64,000 bases of DNA from Amanita rubescens (GCA_015039365.1 WION01000020.1:310001-374000); one strand, 5' to 3'. Positions 11,880 through 23,209 are shown, counted from the first letter of the stretch. The notes: generated by a model from the sequence alone, not told the origin. A program made the numbers and translations.

Positions 11880-13268
11880 AGAACATGATCAAGCACTGGA
11901 AGCCCGCGGCCCACGGCGACTCTCGAGCGTCAGATCTCAAGATCACAAAAGCAGAGGGCAAGTCATCAATTTGACGCGTACGTTGGCACGCGATCGGTGG
12001 ACGGTCCACCCCCCCATCTCATCCTCTTCCCCTGCATCAACCTCTACATCAATTCCTGCTCCCTCTACGGCTCACCACCATTGTACCCCTCCTATCTGAG
12101 CTTTTCGCACATCCCCTTTTCCCGCCACCCTCATTCTCAGTTACTTTCTTTGAGGTCCACTAGGAACGGCAATCGGGCTTGGACGTGAGACCAATGAGCT
12201 TCGCGCTCTGCTCCGCGAACAGGACCCGAGGCATGGAAAGTGGCTGGAAAACTCAGAGAGCGATGCGAAACGGAGGAGAGGGGTGAACGTACACAAAGCA
12301 TGTTGGCTACTGTACAGTCTTGTTTTTCGTTGAGAATTTCAAATTTTCACCATCGCCCAAGCTGTGAAGATGGTGTATCCGTGTTGGCGCGACGTTATCA
12401 CAAAGATCTGGAATGGAGTGGTTTAACAAGCAAGTAAAAATCGTGACGATACTCACTGGTTGACAACACGCCATTTTCCGGTAGGCAAGCTCTTAATAGA
12501 GGGATCTGCAAAAAACCATATAGGTCGGCAAAAGTCGGCAAAGGCATGAATAGGAAAAGGAATCATTCTTGGTGATTCAAAAAGACTATCACAGCAGCGT
12601 GCTCATTTTACTTGGATAGTAATCATTAGAATAAAATCCGCAACTTGTTTACCTTGCGGAATTTGTGAACAAGTGTTAAGACCTAATTAACGATATCAGC
12701 AACGGAGTAGAAATTGGGGTTATAAAGCCATGTATGTACCAGTGTTTTCGCCATTGCATTATGGTTAAGTCTTCTGTGATTGTAGTGCCGCCCCCGTGAC
12801 AGATGCCGCCGTAAAATAATACTAACTAATGGGGTAGAGGGTCATTTCGAACATAGATGCTTGATGCCAGAGCGGCCTGAAATGAAATAAAGGCCAGGGT
12901 CAGTATAGGTTGCAAGGCGGCGGCGAATAGGTGAACCCCATTGAACGTGAGACGACAGCAAGTATGCACCAACCCTGCGTTCTAAATCACGCAGGATGAA
13001 ATGGTTCATGAGCTACTTGATGCCAGTCGTCCCACTAAAAACGCAAGTGCATGCTACGCTCTGCATCACATAGAACATCAACAAGCGAGATCGACTAAAT
13101 CAAGGGAATAAAAAAGGGATCATAAAGCCATGCATATTTTCACCATCTTGCGGTGTGGCACTCGGATATATTCCGGAATCAGATTGCACACTCACCGTAC
13201 TACACGTCAACCTTCCGCTATCAGGTGTCCATAATGCTATTGCTCCCAACACGATTGCGAGTCAATAC
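11880..13268. repeat. Dispersed repeat, copy B part 1 (interrupted)
   Basis: Direct repeat of copy A from about 580 to 1975. It is broken at CAATAC (13263-13268) by the element that starts at 13269. The repeat resumes at 18388 and again at 21572. The uninterrupted copy A shows the sequence before the insertions. Confidence 0.8.
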
Positions 13269-13482
13269 TTTGCTCCTCCAAACTGGACAAAACCCAGTGA
13301 TCATCAGTGATCATCAGTAGTCACTGGTGTTTATTTCCATTCTTGATTATTCATGAAGAATTGTCATGATCATTGGTGATCATTGGTGATCATTAATGAA
13401 TTGTGATGATCCTTAATGAATTGTTGTGAACATCAGTTATCAGATTTTGCCATATCTTGTTACTTTACTTGTTGTTGATGGT

Positions 13483-16400
13483 TAGTGCTGCAGAGTCCTG
13501 TCCTGTCCTGTCTTTTGGCCCTGGAGGGCAGGACTGAAGACAGGACTGAAGACTGCAAGCTCAAAAGGCCAGAGGACAGGACCAAGACTGCTGTAGGGCA
13601 GGACTGCAGTCCTGGATCAGTCTCGGACCGGTCCTGACCAGTCTCGGACTGAATGCAGTCTCGGACCGGTCCTAACCGGTCCTGGGCAGTCTTAAGCACA
13701 ATTACTATTAGTATTGTAATGTAAAAATCTAAGTAAAGGCAGTGTAATCTACACCAAAATCATCATCGTTGTAGTCCCCCGCATATAGCTCCTCCTCGTC
13801 CTTAAGTATTAGCGAAAAATCATTAAAGTCTACATCTACCTCTTCAATAGAACGGGAATTTACTCGTGCCCAGTCAATTATATTACCTTTCCAGTTGTAC
13901 TGTAGACACTCGAGTGCCTCAATGAGATCAGGCCCAATAGATGAACGACGATCAGTAGTGACTTGTTTTGTACGTGAAAATAGTCGTTCACAGGAAACAG
14001 ACGATCCGGGGATGGGCAAGATGTCGAGTGCTATGCGGGCGAGGGTCGGATACCTCGTTGTATGCATCTACCACAATATATCGTGCTGATTAGCACCCTT
14101 ACGCTGCTCATTGATATATCACTCACCGACCACCATTTTAGGGTATCCATCTTCTTCTTCACGTCACAAAGGGGTTCCTCGATATATCGCTTGAGCTCCC
14201 CTTCCCATCCTTGCGTCGCCGCCTTTAAACGCCCCTTACGTGCCCGGTCAAAGTCGTCATCATCGTCATCGTCGTCATCGCCATCATCACGGCGATGACG
14301 ACGCTGGTTGGTATCCGGATTGATCACCTCGTTCTCTGTTTGAATTACTTGAACGCCGAAGCGTTTCGGCCAGTATTCAGCCATCTTCTAATATATTAGC
14401 ACAGGTAGTACTGGGTAAGAAGAAACTCACGGCTTCATGGACAATGACCCATGCCTCTGCCTGCCAATCCTTCGCATCGCAACTTCCCTCCTCTTCCCAC
14501 TCGTTCCTTCCACCCCATTTCGTCTCTATGTATTCCATTCGATAGTAGGGGTGCAATACTGGTTGTCAAGGATCAGTAACTCGTCAGACAAGGATGGAGA
14601 TGAAAAACATACACATTGATAGGACATATACTGGCGTATTATCGAGGTTAATGTAGTATTTATTCAATTTAGATAATCCCTTCTTGATTGCAGAGCGGAA
14701 GATGTTGAATTTGGGGTTCGCAAGCTTGCGTTCCCACCGGGTCAAGAGGCCTTCAAGTGCGGGGATAACACGGTGCAGTGTGGGGAAGGCGTCCGATGAA
14801 GACTTCTGCTGGTATTCGTTGGCGTCCTGCAAGAATATGTGAGTGACCACACGCGAAAAGAATGCACAGAAGTCGAGATCCGTACCTCTAGTATTTCAGC
14901 ACACCACGCCACCCGTTGCCATTTCGACTCGTCTAGCAAAAACGCCGTCCATGGGATCTTCTTCACAACCTTTCCGTGTTTACGAACGGTTGTTATGGGG
15001 CCGAATTTCTTATCTGCGCTCAGAATAAACGAATCAATAGGCTACCAAAATACATATAAGCTCAGAAGTGCGATGCTACTGACAATCCACGCACCTCACG
15101 TAGCTTGTATGCACGCTCGCACATGGCAAACGCAGTGCCCCATCGAGTATTACCATGTAGGGGTATCTTCAGTGGTTTTTCGAAGCCATGATCGCGTTGC
15201 TGCTTTTCGAACCACTCCTTGCGCTGACCTGAAGCTTGAATCTGACACAGGATCGATCAGAGATCAGTCAAGGATGAGAAGCCAAGACATACCTTGACGA
15301 CGAGTGTCCGGATCGTAGCGATGACATCCAGCTCGCCAATCACTAACCGGTTTTCGGGCAAAGAGGGATCAAAGTCCCAGATTGCTTGCTTCGTCTCAAC
15401 AACTGCTAGCTGGGTGATCTCAGACATGAAGTCTGAGATCCCCAGCTGGATCACATGCGCTATACATCTGTAATATGTATGCGGCACAGTGAGATGCGAT
15501 TCATGAAATCAGAACGAACAACTCACCCAAGTTGACGGGATTCTGCTGACCACTTTGTAAACCCACGCCGCTGTAATACGGATGCCACCTTCTTTACGGT
15601 GGTCATGTTATTGCTTGCATTGTCCGCAGTGACGTAGCCAAGCTAAGTTGCTGAAGATAAGACAATGGTGAGGAAAAGACTCGGTAACGCACATTGTTAC
15701 ATGTCTTGGACGTAATTCCGACGCGATCCAAAAGCTTCATTACGTAGCGGCCAAGGTTGTCACCATCGTGCGGACCGGAAATCTTGTGCATCGCAAGAAC
15801 TTCTGAACGGAAAACCCAGCCATTGGCCTTCACGTCAATCCACTGGGCGCAAAGGCCCAAAAACGCAGTGCTTGTGTGCGGAGCCGTCCAGGTATCCCAA
15901 TTAACTGAAACATCTCCGACGATTTGCCGGAAAGTGAGCTTCAGTTTGCTAATATAGTCATCAAATTCACTGATTATCTTGCTGCGAATCGCCGAGCGGC
16001 CTGGAAGTTCTTCGCGAGTTGTTTTTGGACGCATCGTGACCAGGCAATTGGTGAAGGTGAGGTCATCGCCGAGGACAAGGGCCTAAGGTTTTGGGGTAAG
16101 GAGATACAATCTTATCGATATTAAATTACTAAGCACGCACTTCATCGCTGCAGACAACGTGCTTGACAATGACGTCGAGGATGGCAGCTCGGGAGAATGC
16201 GGTCGGACCCTCAACCTTCTGTACGACGCCGTCAAGCGTCTTTTGCATGCGGACCGCTTTCTTTCCCTCTGCTTCATTACGCTCTCGCTCAGCCAACACA
16301 CTCTTTGGTACTGCACTCGGCTTTTCAGCATACCCCTTCTGTTTGCACCGCTTGGAATACTCTTGATAGTGGAACGCGGCAATGTGGCGGCGGCAGCTTG

Positions 16401-17623
16401 TGTTGCTGCCACTAAGCCAGCCCGCCATTGCTCCACGTTTCTTTTTGACTACGGGATCTTCCCTGCAAGAAATTGAACTAGGTACATATCTAAACCGCTT
16501 GGTGGATCCACATAACTGACGTACCTGCAGATTTCGCACCACCGTCCCTTCTTCATATTCGAAGACCCATCGGGGCGATTAAACTTGACCGTTACGGAGC
16601 CAGAGAAGATTGTCTCCATGTCGCGTGTTTTTTCAACCTTCGCCTCATGATGGCTTGCGCATTCGTCCTCTGTCTGTAAATGCCAATTACTACCTAAGTT
16701 TGAAATGCTAACCGTCGACGTAGAAGACTTGCCTCGCTCTGATCAGCACCAACGTCATCTTTGTTACCCTCAGGCTCCCTTACTTCTTCAACCACTTCTT
16801 CAATATGGCTGCTACTCCCGTCCTCAACTTCCATTATTTCATCTTCATCATCCTCGGGTGTCTGGGTATCTGAGCGGCGTCTTGATGCCGGCGGCAAGTC
16901 TTCAACCTCAACTTCACGCCTTCGTTTATTGGTTCTCGATGACAATGATGAAGAATCTTGTGCCTCAAGGAGTCTCTGAGATGGAACATGCTTGCGCGAT
17001 GATTTGCGCTGCGTGGCTGACTCCATGTCGGGTGAACGAATGAACTTAGAGGCGAGTCATTGTTTTTTATTCTAAAAAAAAGAGACTAATTACTAATCAC
17101 TAGGTGCACCTGAGTCGGAGTTGGGTGTGAGTGTTAGCGTCGGGGCGCTACTAAGTCCCCACCATGATCCGAAGAGATGCCGCCTTCCCGCACCGCACCA
17201 TCTACTATATTCCATGTGCTACCTTGATCTACTCGACACTCCAAACCTGAGCTGTACCATATTGGCATCCATTGAGTGTTTCATGTAGCGAGCGCCGCCC
17301 ACTTAACTTGTTGGCATCACCGACTGGTGTTTCAAACCTCCGCCATACTATATTGAGTTATTCAACATCAGAGATGGCTGTCAGTGTCCCGGCATTGAAC
17401 GGCTGTTTTGTCATCTCATATAGACATGAATTAAGTAGTCTAAGATCGGTCGGGACCGGTCAGGACCGGTCCTGGCCAGTCCTCCATTTTCCCGAATCCT
17501 GAGGACTGGGACTGGGACCGGGACAGGACCTCAAAAGACTGACCTGCTGTCCTGTCCCCGACCAGTCCTACTCCGGTCTTTGATCAGTCTCGGACCGGTC
17601 CGGGACAGGACTCTGCACCACTA
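13483..17623. mobile_element. Complete hAT DNA transposon (4141 bp)
   Basis: Terminal inverted repeats read TAGTGCTGCAGAGTCCTGTC at the left and TAGTGGTGCAGAGTCCTGTC as the complement of the right end. They are flanked by perfect 8-bp target-site duplications TTGATGGT at 13475-13482 and 17624-17631. The subterminal regions (13500-13690 and 17440-17610) are dense in CCGGTCC and CAGTCC motifs in both orientations, as expected for transposase binding sites. The element carries a transposase gene on the minus strand and keeps many CpG sites, consistent with recent arrival. Confidence 0.95.
13729..17026 (-). CDS. hAT-family transposase with BED-type zinc finger
   Basis: Catalyses cut-and-paste transposition of the surrounding element. 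From the N-terminus: a basic/acidic disordered region (17026-16694), then a BED-like zinc finger with WCEIC (near 16560) and the histidines of CRRHIAAFH. RNase H-like core motifs follow: WDTWTAPHTSTAF near 15895 and VTADNASNN near 15620. Next come a region with IAHVIQLGI near 15460 and an Asp-rich insertion near 14270. The C-terminal dimerisation domain has LDILPIPGSSVSCERLFSR near 13990. Several introns split the gene, for example near 16480-16545. The frames seen are open, so it may encode an active enzyme, but I did not resolve every exon. Antisense reading frames here are shadows. Confidence 0.85.
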
Positions 17624-18387
17624 TTGATGGTGAACAATGGTGAACACTCATTAAAAGCAATTTCTGTGCAATTTTAACCAGTCACGGTTCATCATAACTT
17701 ATTCATGATCACCAGTGGTTTACCTGTGATCATCCATGATCTTAGCATTGCTATGACAAGTTTCACTCTCCCAAACTGGAAAAAATCCAGTGATCGTCTG
17801 TGGTCAATGATGTTCATTTCCATTCTTGATGATCCATGAAGAATTGCCACAATCGATGTCAATGGCCTGAAAGTATGCTACTACATGATCATTAATGATC
17901 ACCAATGATTATTTATGATCCTGGATGAATACAAGTCAGCTAAATTTTAATCCATATCAAAGATCATCATGGACCATGAATGGTTCATGATTGTTCATGA
18001 GAGCCCAAGTCAAAGGGGGGAAAAGCAATCATGAGGGATCATCATGAATCACTCCCATGTTGGAATATTTCGGGCCGTGCCGAGCGCGCCGCTCGCTTTC
18101 CCCATTTGGTACATCTGCATGGCATCCACATTGCACAATCTACCTACGTATATAGCCCGTAAATACCCTGTATCCCCCATCCGTTTGCCCCAATGTCCAC
18201 CGGGGCCCAAACTGACCCCTCTTTGTCGTTGTGACGCCGTCGGGATTTCCAACATCCCATTCATGATGATTCATCACAGTTCATCATGATACATCATGAT
18301 CGTGCATGATCATCAATGATCATCATGTTTCATTGCCATTTTTGGCAATGGAATGTGTTTTGTCCAATTTCGCGGCACATACAATAC

Positions 18388-18588
18388 AGCTCCGAGCATG
18401 ATATGGGATCAGCTTGGTTTTGGGTCGTCCATCAGGGAGTGGAATTGGGTGGATGAATAGAGATCACCCAGACCAAGCAAAAGCCACGTATGTACTAGAA
18501 GTATCTCATCAGCGCGACACCAGAGAAACAAAAAGAGGAAATGGAATCAGTAAACAGATTTGATATCACGACGATCATCGACAATAAA
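18388..18588. repeat. Dispersed repeat, copy B part 2
   Basis: Continuation of copy B, matching about 1973-2202 of copy A. It is interrupted again at ACAATAAA by the element beginning at 18589. Confidence 0.75.
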
Positions 18589-18770
18589 TGGGGGTGGGCA
18601 ATTCCGTATATACGTGACATGCGTCACGCATGTGTGACATGTGCGTGACGTCCCGAAACATTGACCCAGTGGCCTCACATCCTGCACAACACTCTATCAC
18701 CTTGTAATAGAGTACAAATAGGTTAGAATATACTATATGAATCGACCTGTCCTTAAGATCATAAGCCATA

Positions 18771-19174
18771 TGTTGGAATACAAGCCGGCGGTATCACCGA
18801 CTCGACGGCATTCCCACACCTTCGCCAAGCACGCTATACCCCGCCGCCCGCTTGCACCATTATATATATGTTCTAGTACGTACTTACCACATGCTACCTT
18901 CGTTTCACGCTATCTCGGTACCCCCTACATACATTTACGATCCTTACCATTAACTCTAGGGTCGCTCTCGACCCCTTCTCGCTATTGCTATATAAGCTGC
19001 TCGTACACACTCGCTTCCTCAGTCGTTTGCTCCCGCACTACGTCTGAGGTATGCTATCCATCTCCTATTACTGTACCCATAACTAATACCATTGTAGTTA
19101 CATTTCCGCTAGGTACATAATATAGTTGTTTGCTCCCGCGCTACGTCTGAGTTACATTTCCGCTAGCGCTTACA
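18771..19174. mobile_element. Second solo LTR (404 bp) with 5-bp target-site duplication
   Basis: Starts TGTTGGAATACAAGCC and ends AGCGCTTACA, giving TGT...ACA ends. CCATA lies directly outside both ends (18766-18770 and 19175-19179). A TATATATA stretch near 18862 could be the promoter. It is unrelated in sequence to the solo LTR at 5020. There is no internal domain nearby. Confidence 0.85.
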
Positions 19175-19221
19175 CCATATGCTATCATGATATGCCTATG
19201 GTCAAAATCCCTGCCAAATCA

Positions 19222-19519
19222 AGGGCCTAATCTTGCAAGGAATATACCTCAGTAGGATCACATCGGATTAAGTTGATGTAAGGGGGAAAGTTTCACCGTT
19301 TCTTATGCTCTATAATTCCTATTGAACAGATTTTTAAAATGTCTATTTTAACACCTCAAACTGACCCTTGAGAGGTGCATTTGAAGCTATTAGGATGGGA
19401 ATTTAAAAAATCTGTTCAATAGGAGTTGTAGAGCATAAAAAACGGTGCGACTTTCCCCCTTACACCAACTTAATCCGATGTAATCCTACTGAGGTATATT
19501 CCTTGCAAGATTAGCCCCT
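19222..19519. repeat. Foldback element with arms of about 120 bp
   Basis: The left arm (19222 to about 19342) and the right arm (about 19402 to 19519) are inverted repeats with few mismatches. Both start (A)GGG..CTAATCTTGCAAGG and include TAAGGGGGAAAGT. The loop is about 60 bp. I found no convincing target-site duplication. It is a candidate MITE or foldback transposon, able to form a long hairpin. Confidence 0.85.
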
Positions 19520-19953
19520 GATATACAGGAAATTGGGTCATTGATGTGTCCTGGGAGCATATAATCTATTATCTTATGCATAAGGCATTTATATAGTGTA
19601 TGTTGCCCAATTTCTACTCTAATACAATGTATCAGAGTGTTGTGTAGAATGTTATCGGGACATGGTAGGACATGGTGTGCATGTCACAGATACGTGACAT
19701 ATGTCACATATATGCGGAATTGTCCACCCCACTGTCAGAATAGAGCCCAAACCCTTTCTTTAGCTCGCATACATCATACAACGGCTGTATCTGCTTTATT
19801 ATGATTATATAGTTCAATGCGGAATGCTATTTGAAGCTACAGCACACAAGAATTAGTAATTTACGAATGGGTCAAGATTTGTGACAGTATCAGTCACAGG
19901 CGTGATGTCACGCTTCCCGCGCGTAACCGAGAATTGCGCACCCCCACAATAAA

Positions 19954-21571
19954 CGTTGAGGGCGGCACAAGTGCCGCAAGTCCCGCTACGTCCTGGCCAT
20001 CGTCACATAATTCCGGAGGTAAGGATTTCAGATGCCATTACAAGAATACAATTACATCAATAGAGTATAAGACTTAGATTTTAAATTTAGTTTTCCGTCA
20101 TGACGATATCGCTGGTGTCATTCCCTTCTTCATCGTTTGAACCGGCGGTAGCTTTTCCTTTTCCTTTGCCAGATCGCGTCTTCGTCTCTTTCCGCGTCTT
20201 TGGGTTGGTGGACGGAGTTTCAACGATCTGTGTTGATTCGGCCGATGCCAAATGAGAAGTCAGATGGGACAGACTGCGAGGTGGATGCAGAAGGCAGTTC
20301 TCCCGTCTTTCTTTTCTTTGAGGAGAACAACGCGTCTAATGCGTCGTCTGTTTCGTCACGTTCGGCCAATTGGCTTCGACGGCTGGAAAATCCCGGATTT
20401 CCATTGTCTGGCATTTCCATTTCCCCTTCTGAATGTGCGACGACGCGAATACGATCAATCAGGAACTGGTAAGTCTGAGAGGAACATCAGAAACAAAGTT
20501 GGAAACACAGAATCAGTAAGTACCTTCCGAAGTCCGCTTTTTTGACGGTCAGGGAGTTCGAATGTGAGCAGCTGGACTTTCATCAGGACTAAAGTTCCTG
20601 GACGCAATTTGTCGTACATCTCTCAAGGAGGGATCAGATTGCCTTCTGCATCTACAATTTCTCGTTGCAAGAGCTTCGCGTTTACGAGACGAAACGCGGG
20701 GCCACCGAAATCGGGAAGCAGATGAGGGTCGTAATATGCACCGGGAACTATTGGCTTCACCGAATCCGCAGACCTGGTGGTGGCAGGGTGATCATCTCGC
20801 GACCGAAACACACGTTTGCCGTTAGTGCGAGAGGTCCCCGCAATATCTTTACTTGAAGTAGCGAGTGCGGGAGGGACGACATATTTTGGCCCTAAGTGAG
20901 TAGCAATCAAATCCGCATCTGCATTCGAGGAGGGAGCACGGGGGATTTCGGTTACATCTAAGCCAGGCCAACAAACCTCCTGATGCGTCTTGGACAATAG
21001 GGGGCGGCTTAATCCACGTCTTACCGTCAAGTTGGTATGTGACAGTTGCGTTCAAGGCATTGTCATCCGGGTTTTCGATACCCATTGGCACGACGGGTAC
21101 GGGAACAACATGCGCCGTTCGCCACACGTTGGTTGTGTAGAGGCAATTCCAATAAACCTTCACATCATTACTCAGCGCCCGGCAAATAAAGAGAACTTGA
21201 ACTTACTTTTCTCCGGATAGACATTCCTTGTTGTTCTTCTTTTTTGAATTTCGCATGGATTGTGTTGATTTTAGCAGCAACCTCGTTGCAAGCGATCACG
21301 CGAGTTGCAGACATATTCGGGAACGTCGATTACCTGCTAAGATTCGAGCGCCGATAGTCTTATAAAGTGTAGAAATGAAAGGGGGCGGATTCGATCTCAT
21401 TCCTCAACCACGCGTTATGGAACTCGACCGATTGTCGATCACGGAATAGCGGAGAAGAAGTCAGAAAAAGTTCCACAAGGCTTGCCAAAACAAGTAAAGG
21501 TCACAAATGTGATTGCGTGATCCTGATCACTGGCAGAAGCGTCGTACTGAACCCACTACTTACGTAGCGGG
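19954..21571. mobile_element. Inserted segment carrying a decayed gene
   Basis: Copy B should continue directly after ATAAA at 19953 but instead resumes at 21572 with AATAAAT. The 1.6 kb between is therefore an insertion, flanked by AATAAA on both sides. It carries the pseudogene at 20087-21314. The class is unknown: apart from CCCGCTACGT near the left end and its complement at the right end I see no clear terminal repeats. Confidence 0.5.
20087..21314 (-). pseudogene. Decayed gene for an uncharacterised fungal protein (family 1, copy 1)
   Basis: Starts MSATRVIACNEVAAK at 21314 and continues through an intron to VYWNCLYTTNVWRTAH. The conserved block reads DPHLLPDFGGPAFR, then MYDKLRPGTLVLMKV and a lysine-rich tail ending at 20089. 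The frame is broken near 20960, where the reading shifts. A TGA at 20623-20625 stands where the paralogue at 23210-23861 has tryptophan. The paralogue shares the LLPDYGG, NxxxxPW and YDKLRxGT blocks. I recall such proteins as common in agaricomycete genomes near mobile elements, but the function is not known to me. Confidence 0.6.
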
Positions 21572-21706
21572 AATAAATAGTGGGCACTGTGCCCCATCCT
21601 GTTGTATGCTGGTTCAAAACGAGTTGCTCACCTTTGAGTTCTTTCAATTGTTGAACAAGAAAAATTGAAACGAGTTGCGTGTTTGCATCTGTTGATGACA
21701 GGCTAG
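21572..21706. repeat. Dispersed repeat, copy B part 3
   Basis: Continuation of copy B, matching about 2195-2335 of copy A (AGTGGGCACTG.GCCCCATCC). Homology fades near 21706. Confidence 0.7.
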
Positions 21707-21869
21707 AGAGCAGTCGTCAACCGCGCGTACAGTGTACTACAGGCTCATCAAAAAGCTTCTCAATTGCTGTCTACAAAATCCGTTGTCGGCAACAATGCGT
21801 CAACTTTCGTCGCTTCGTCAGTTGCATCGGTCCCCCATTCTGGTTACAAAAGCGTGACGTGTGCGTGCT

Positions 21870-22290
21870 TATTCCCGCAACCTGTAAAGGTGGAGGGTTT
21901 TAGGAAGGACCTTCTGCCGAGCATTAGTTTCCCATCACGTGAACCCATGTGATGCGCCCTTGTATGTAAAGTTCCCGCAACCGGTAACCGGTTTTAGTAA
22001 GCACCCTCTAGCGTTAGTTTCCCATCACGTGAGCCCACCGCCCTTGTAATAAACGACGTTAGAGCTGCTTGCTCTTTTCTTTTTCATTCCCGCAACCTGA
22101 AAGGTGAAATGGTTTTAGGAAGCAGCCTCCGCCAGGCAAAAAGCATCGAGCACGTGCCTCCCCATGATCTTTGTGACGTCCGTTCCAGTGCACCGGTTTT
22201 AGGAAGCAGTGACCAGTCCCCGCCACAACACCGACACGCGTGAATTGGAGTTACCCATACTAGCCGGTGCACGGGCTTTAGGAAGCAGTC
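21870..22290. repeat. Degenerate tandem repeat around GGTTTTAGGAAGCA
   Basis: The motif GGTTTTAGGAAGCA, or close variants, recurs near 21893, 21985, 22108, 22192 and 22271, each after a CCCGCAACC or GTGCACCGG block. Three units also share TTCCCATCACGTGA or a CACGTG element. Spacing is irregular (about 80-120 bp). No gene is supported between 21710 and 22760. Confidence 0.55.
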
Positions 22291-22769
22291 CCCGCCAAGC
22301 GAAGAGTTCGTCGAGCTCTCTTACGCTCCCTTCCACAACTCTCGCCCTCCTGCGCGCTGGCGATCTCTGCTATGCTCCACATGGCACCCTTCAGACGATG
22401 ATCGCCGCTCGCCGGATCACATCGCTCGAACCCGACCTCCTGTCGGTATCGGTCACGGCCTCCCTCACGAGTCACGGGTAACCTGACTCGGAGCGGCACG
22501 CCAATTCGACCTCCTCAGGTCGGTAACCCCCCCAGGTCACATCCTTCCTCGCATGTCGAGCGGCAGCGCCAACTCAACCCCAAGCAGCCACAACTTGAGA
22601 CGTGTGGCATTCGCGTTATAGGGTATGTCGCCGCCGCTTCAGGACTCGGGCCGTTTCACGCGACCGCCAACCGGCTTGCCGCACACGCTCTGCTTCTGAC
22701 GAGTGCACCTCCTCCTTTCAGGGTGTCTCGGGATGCTCCCTTACGCGTCATCGTTGACTCCTTCCTTCT

Positions 22770-23000
22770 AGGGGAACAGCTCGTGGAGTCGAACCCACAG
22801 TATCTGCGTTATTTGCACACACTCCCAGTGATTTGGTGATCAAGGGACTGGCTAGCATCGATGGCAAGGTGCCCGTCATGTTTACTATTGACGCGCTTGA
22901 TGAATGTCCCGCAGAAGAGGCACGCATTCTTTTCCGTATACTACGGGAATTGCTCTCGAGCACGGAACTTCCCGTATACGCTGTCGCTCAAGTTGATTGT
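22770..23000 (+). pseudogene. NACHT NTPase gene fragment
   Basis: Reads EQLVESNPQYLRYLHTLP, then after a one-base shift GKVPVMFTIDALDECPAEEA, followed by the helix after Walker B. FTIDALDEC is the Walker B signature of fungal NACHT domains. No P-loop exon upstream and no C-terminal domain downstream are present, so this is a relic of an NLR gene. It continues only into unrelated sequence. Confidence 0.65.
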
Positions 23001-23209
23001 AAATGCTACTTAGGGTGGGACGAGGACATGGGCCGAGTCGGATCCCGTTTGGTGGAGGAATTCGATTGGGTTAGGGTTGTTCATCGTGGTACGTCCTAGT
23101 ACATCTTTCCGTTCGTGTCATTAAACAAACCACTCGGGGCAGGCTAAGAATTGTTTGCAATTGCTTCATCTTTGGTTGACGAAACGTGAGTTGGAGACGT
23201 GCCGCGTGA

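Larger units (their letters stand above)
13269..18381. mobile_element. GATCAT-rich element inserted in repeat copy B, host of the hAT
   Basis: Copy B is interrupted here, and CAATAC occurs on both sides (13263-13268 and 18382-18387) but only once at the empty site in copy A. The ends share the imperfect inverted motif TGGACAAAAC (near 13283, and its complement near 18356). Its own sequence (13269-13482 and 17624-18381) is rich in ATGATC/GATCAT. A second copy of its left end occurs internally near 17760 (CCAAACTGGAAAAAATCCAG), so one related insertion or a partial duplication lies inside. It encodes no recognisable protein of its own and is probably non-autonomous. Confidence 0.65.
18589..19945. 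mobile_element. TIR DNA element with GTGAC-type palindromes
   Basis: The left end TGGGGGTGGGCAATTC and the right end GAATTGCGCACCCCC are inverted repeats with one difference. ACAATAAA occurs immediately outside both ends (18581-18588 and 19946-19953), an 8-bp target-site duplication. Subterminal sequences contain overlapping palindromes built on GTGAC/GTCAC. A second inverted end of the same type (GGAATTGTCCACCCCAC near 19715) suggests one such element nested in another. It has no coding capacity that I can recognise, and it contains a solo LTR and a foldback. Confidence 0.7.

Noticed and set aside
12405..12470. Possible tRNA gene, considered because of short GC stems in repeat copy B
   Set aside because: No cloverleaf with conserved T-loop and D-loop bases could be drawn. 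The stretch is repeated in copy A and differs at putative stem bases.
13300..13450. Possible CRISPR-like or regularly spaced array of GATCAT motifs
   Set aside because: Spacing is irregular, the motifs are short, and this is a eukaryotic genome; subterminal repeats of a transposon explain it better.
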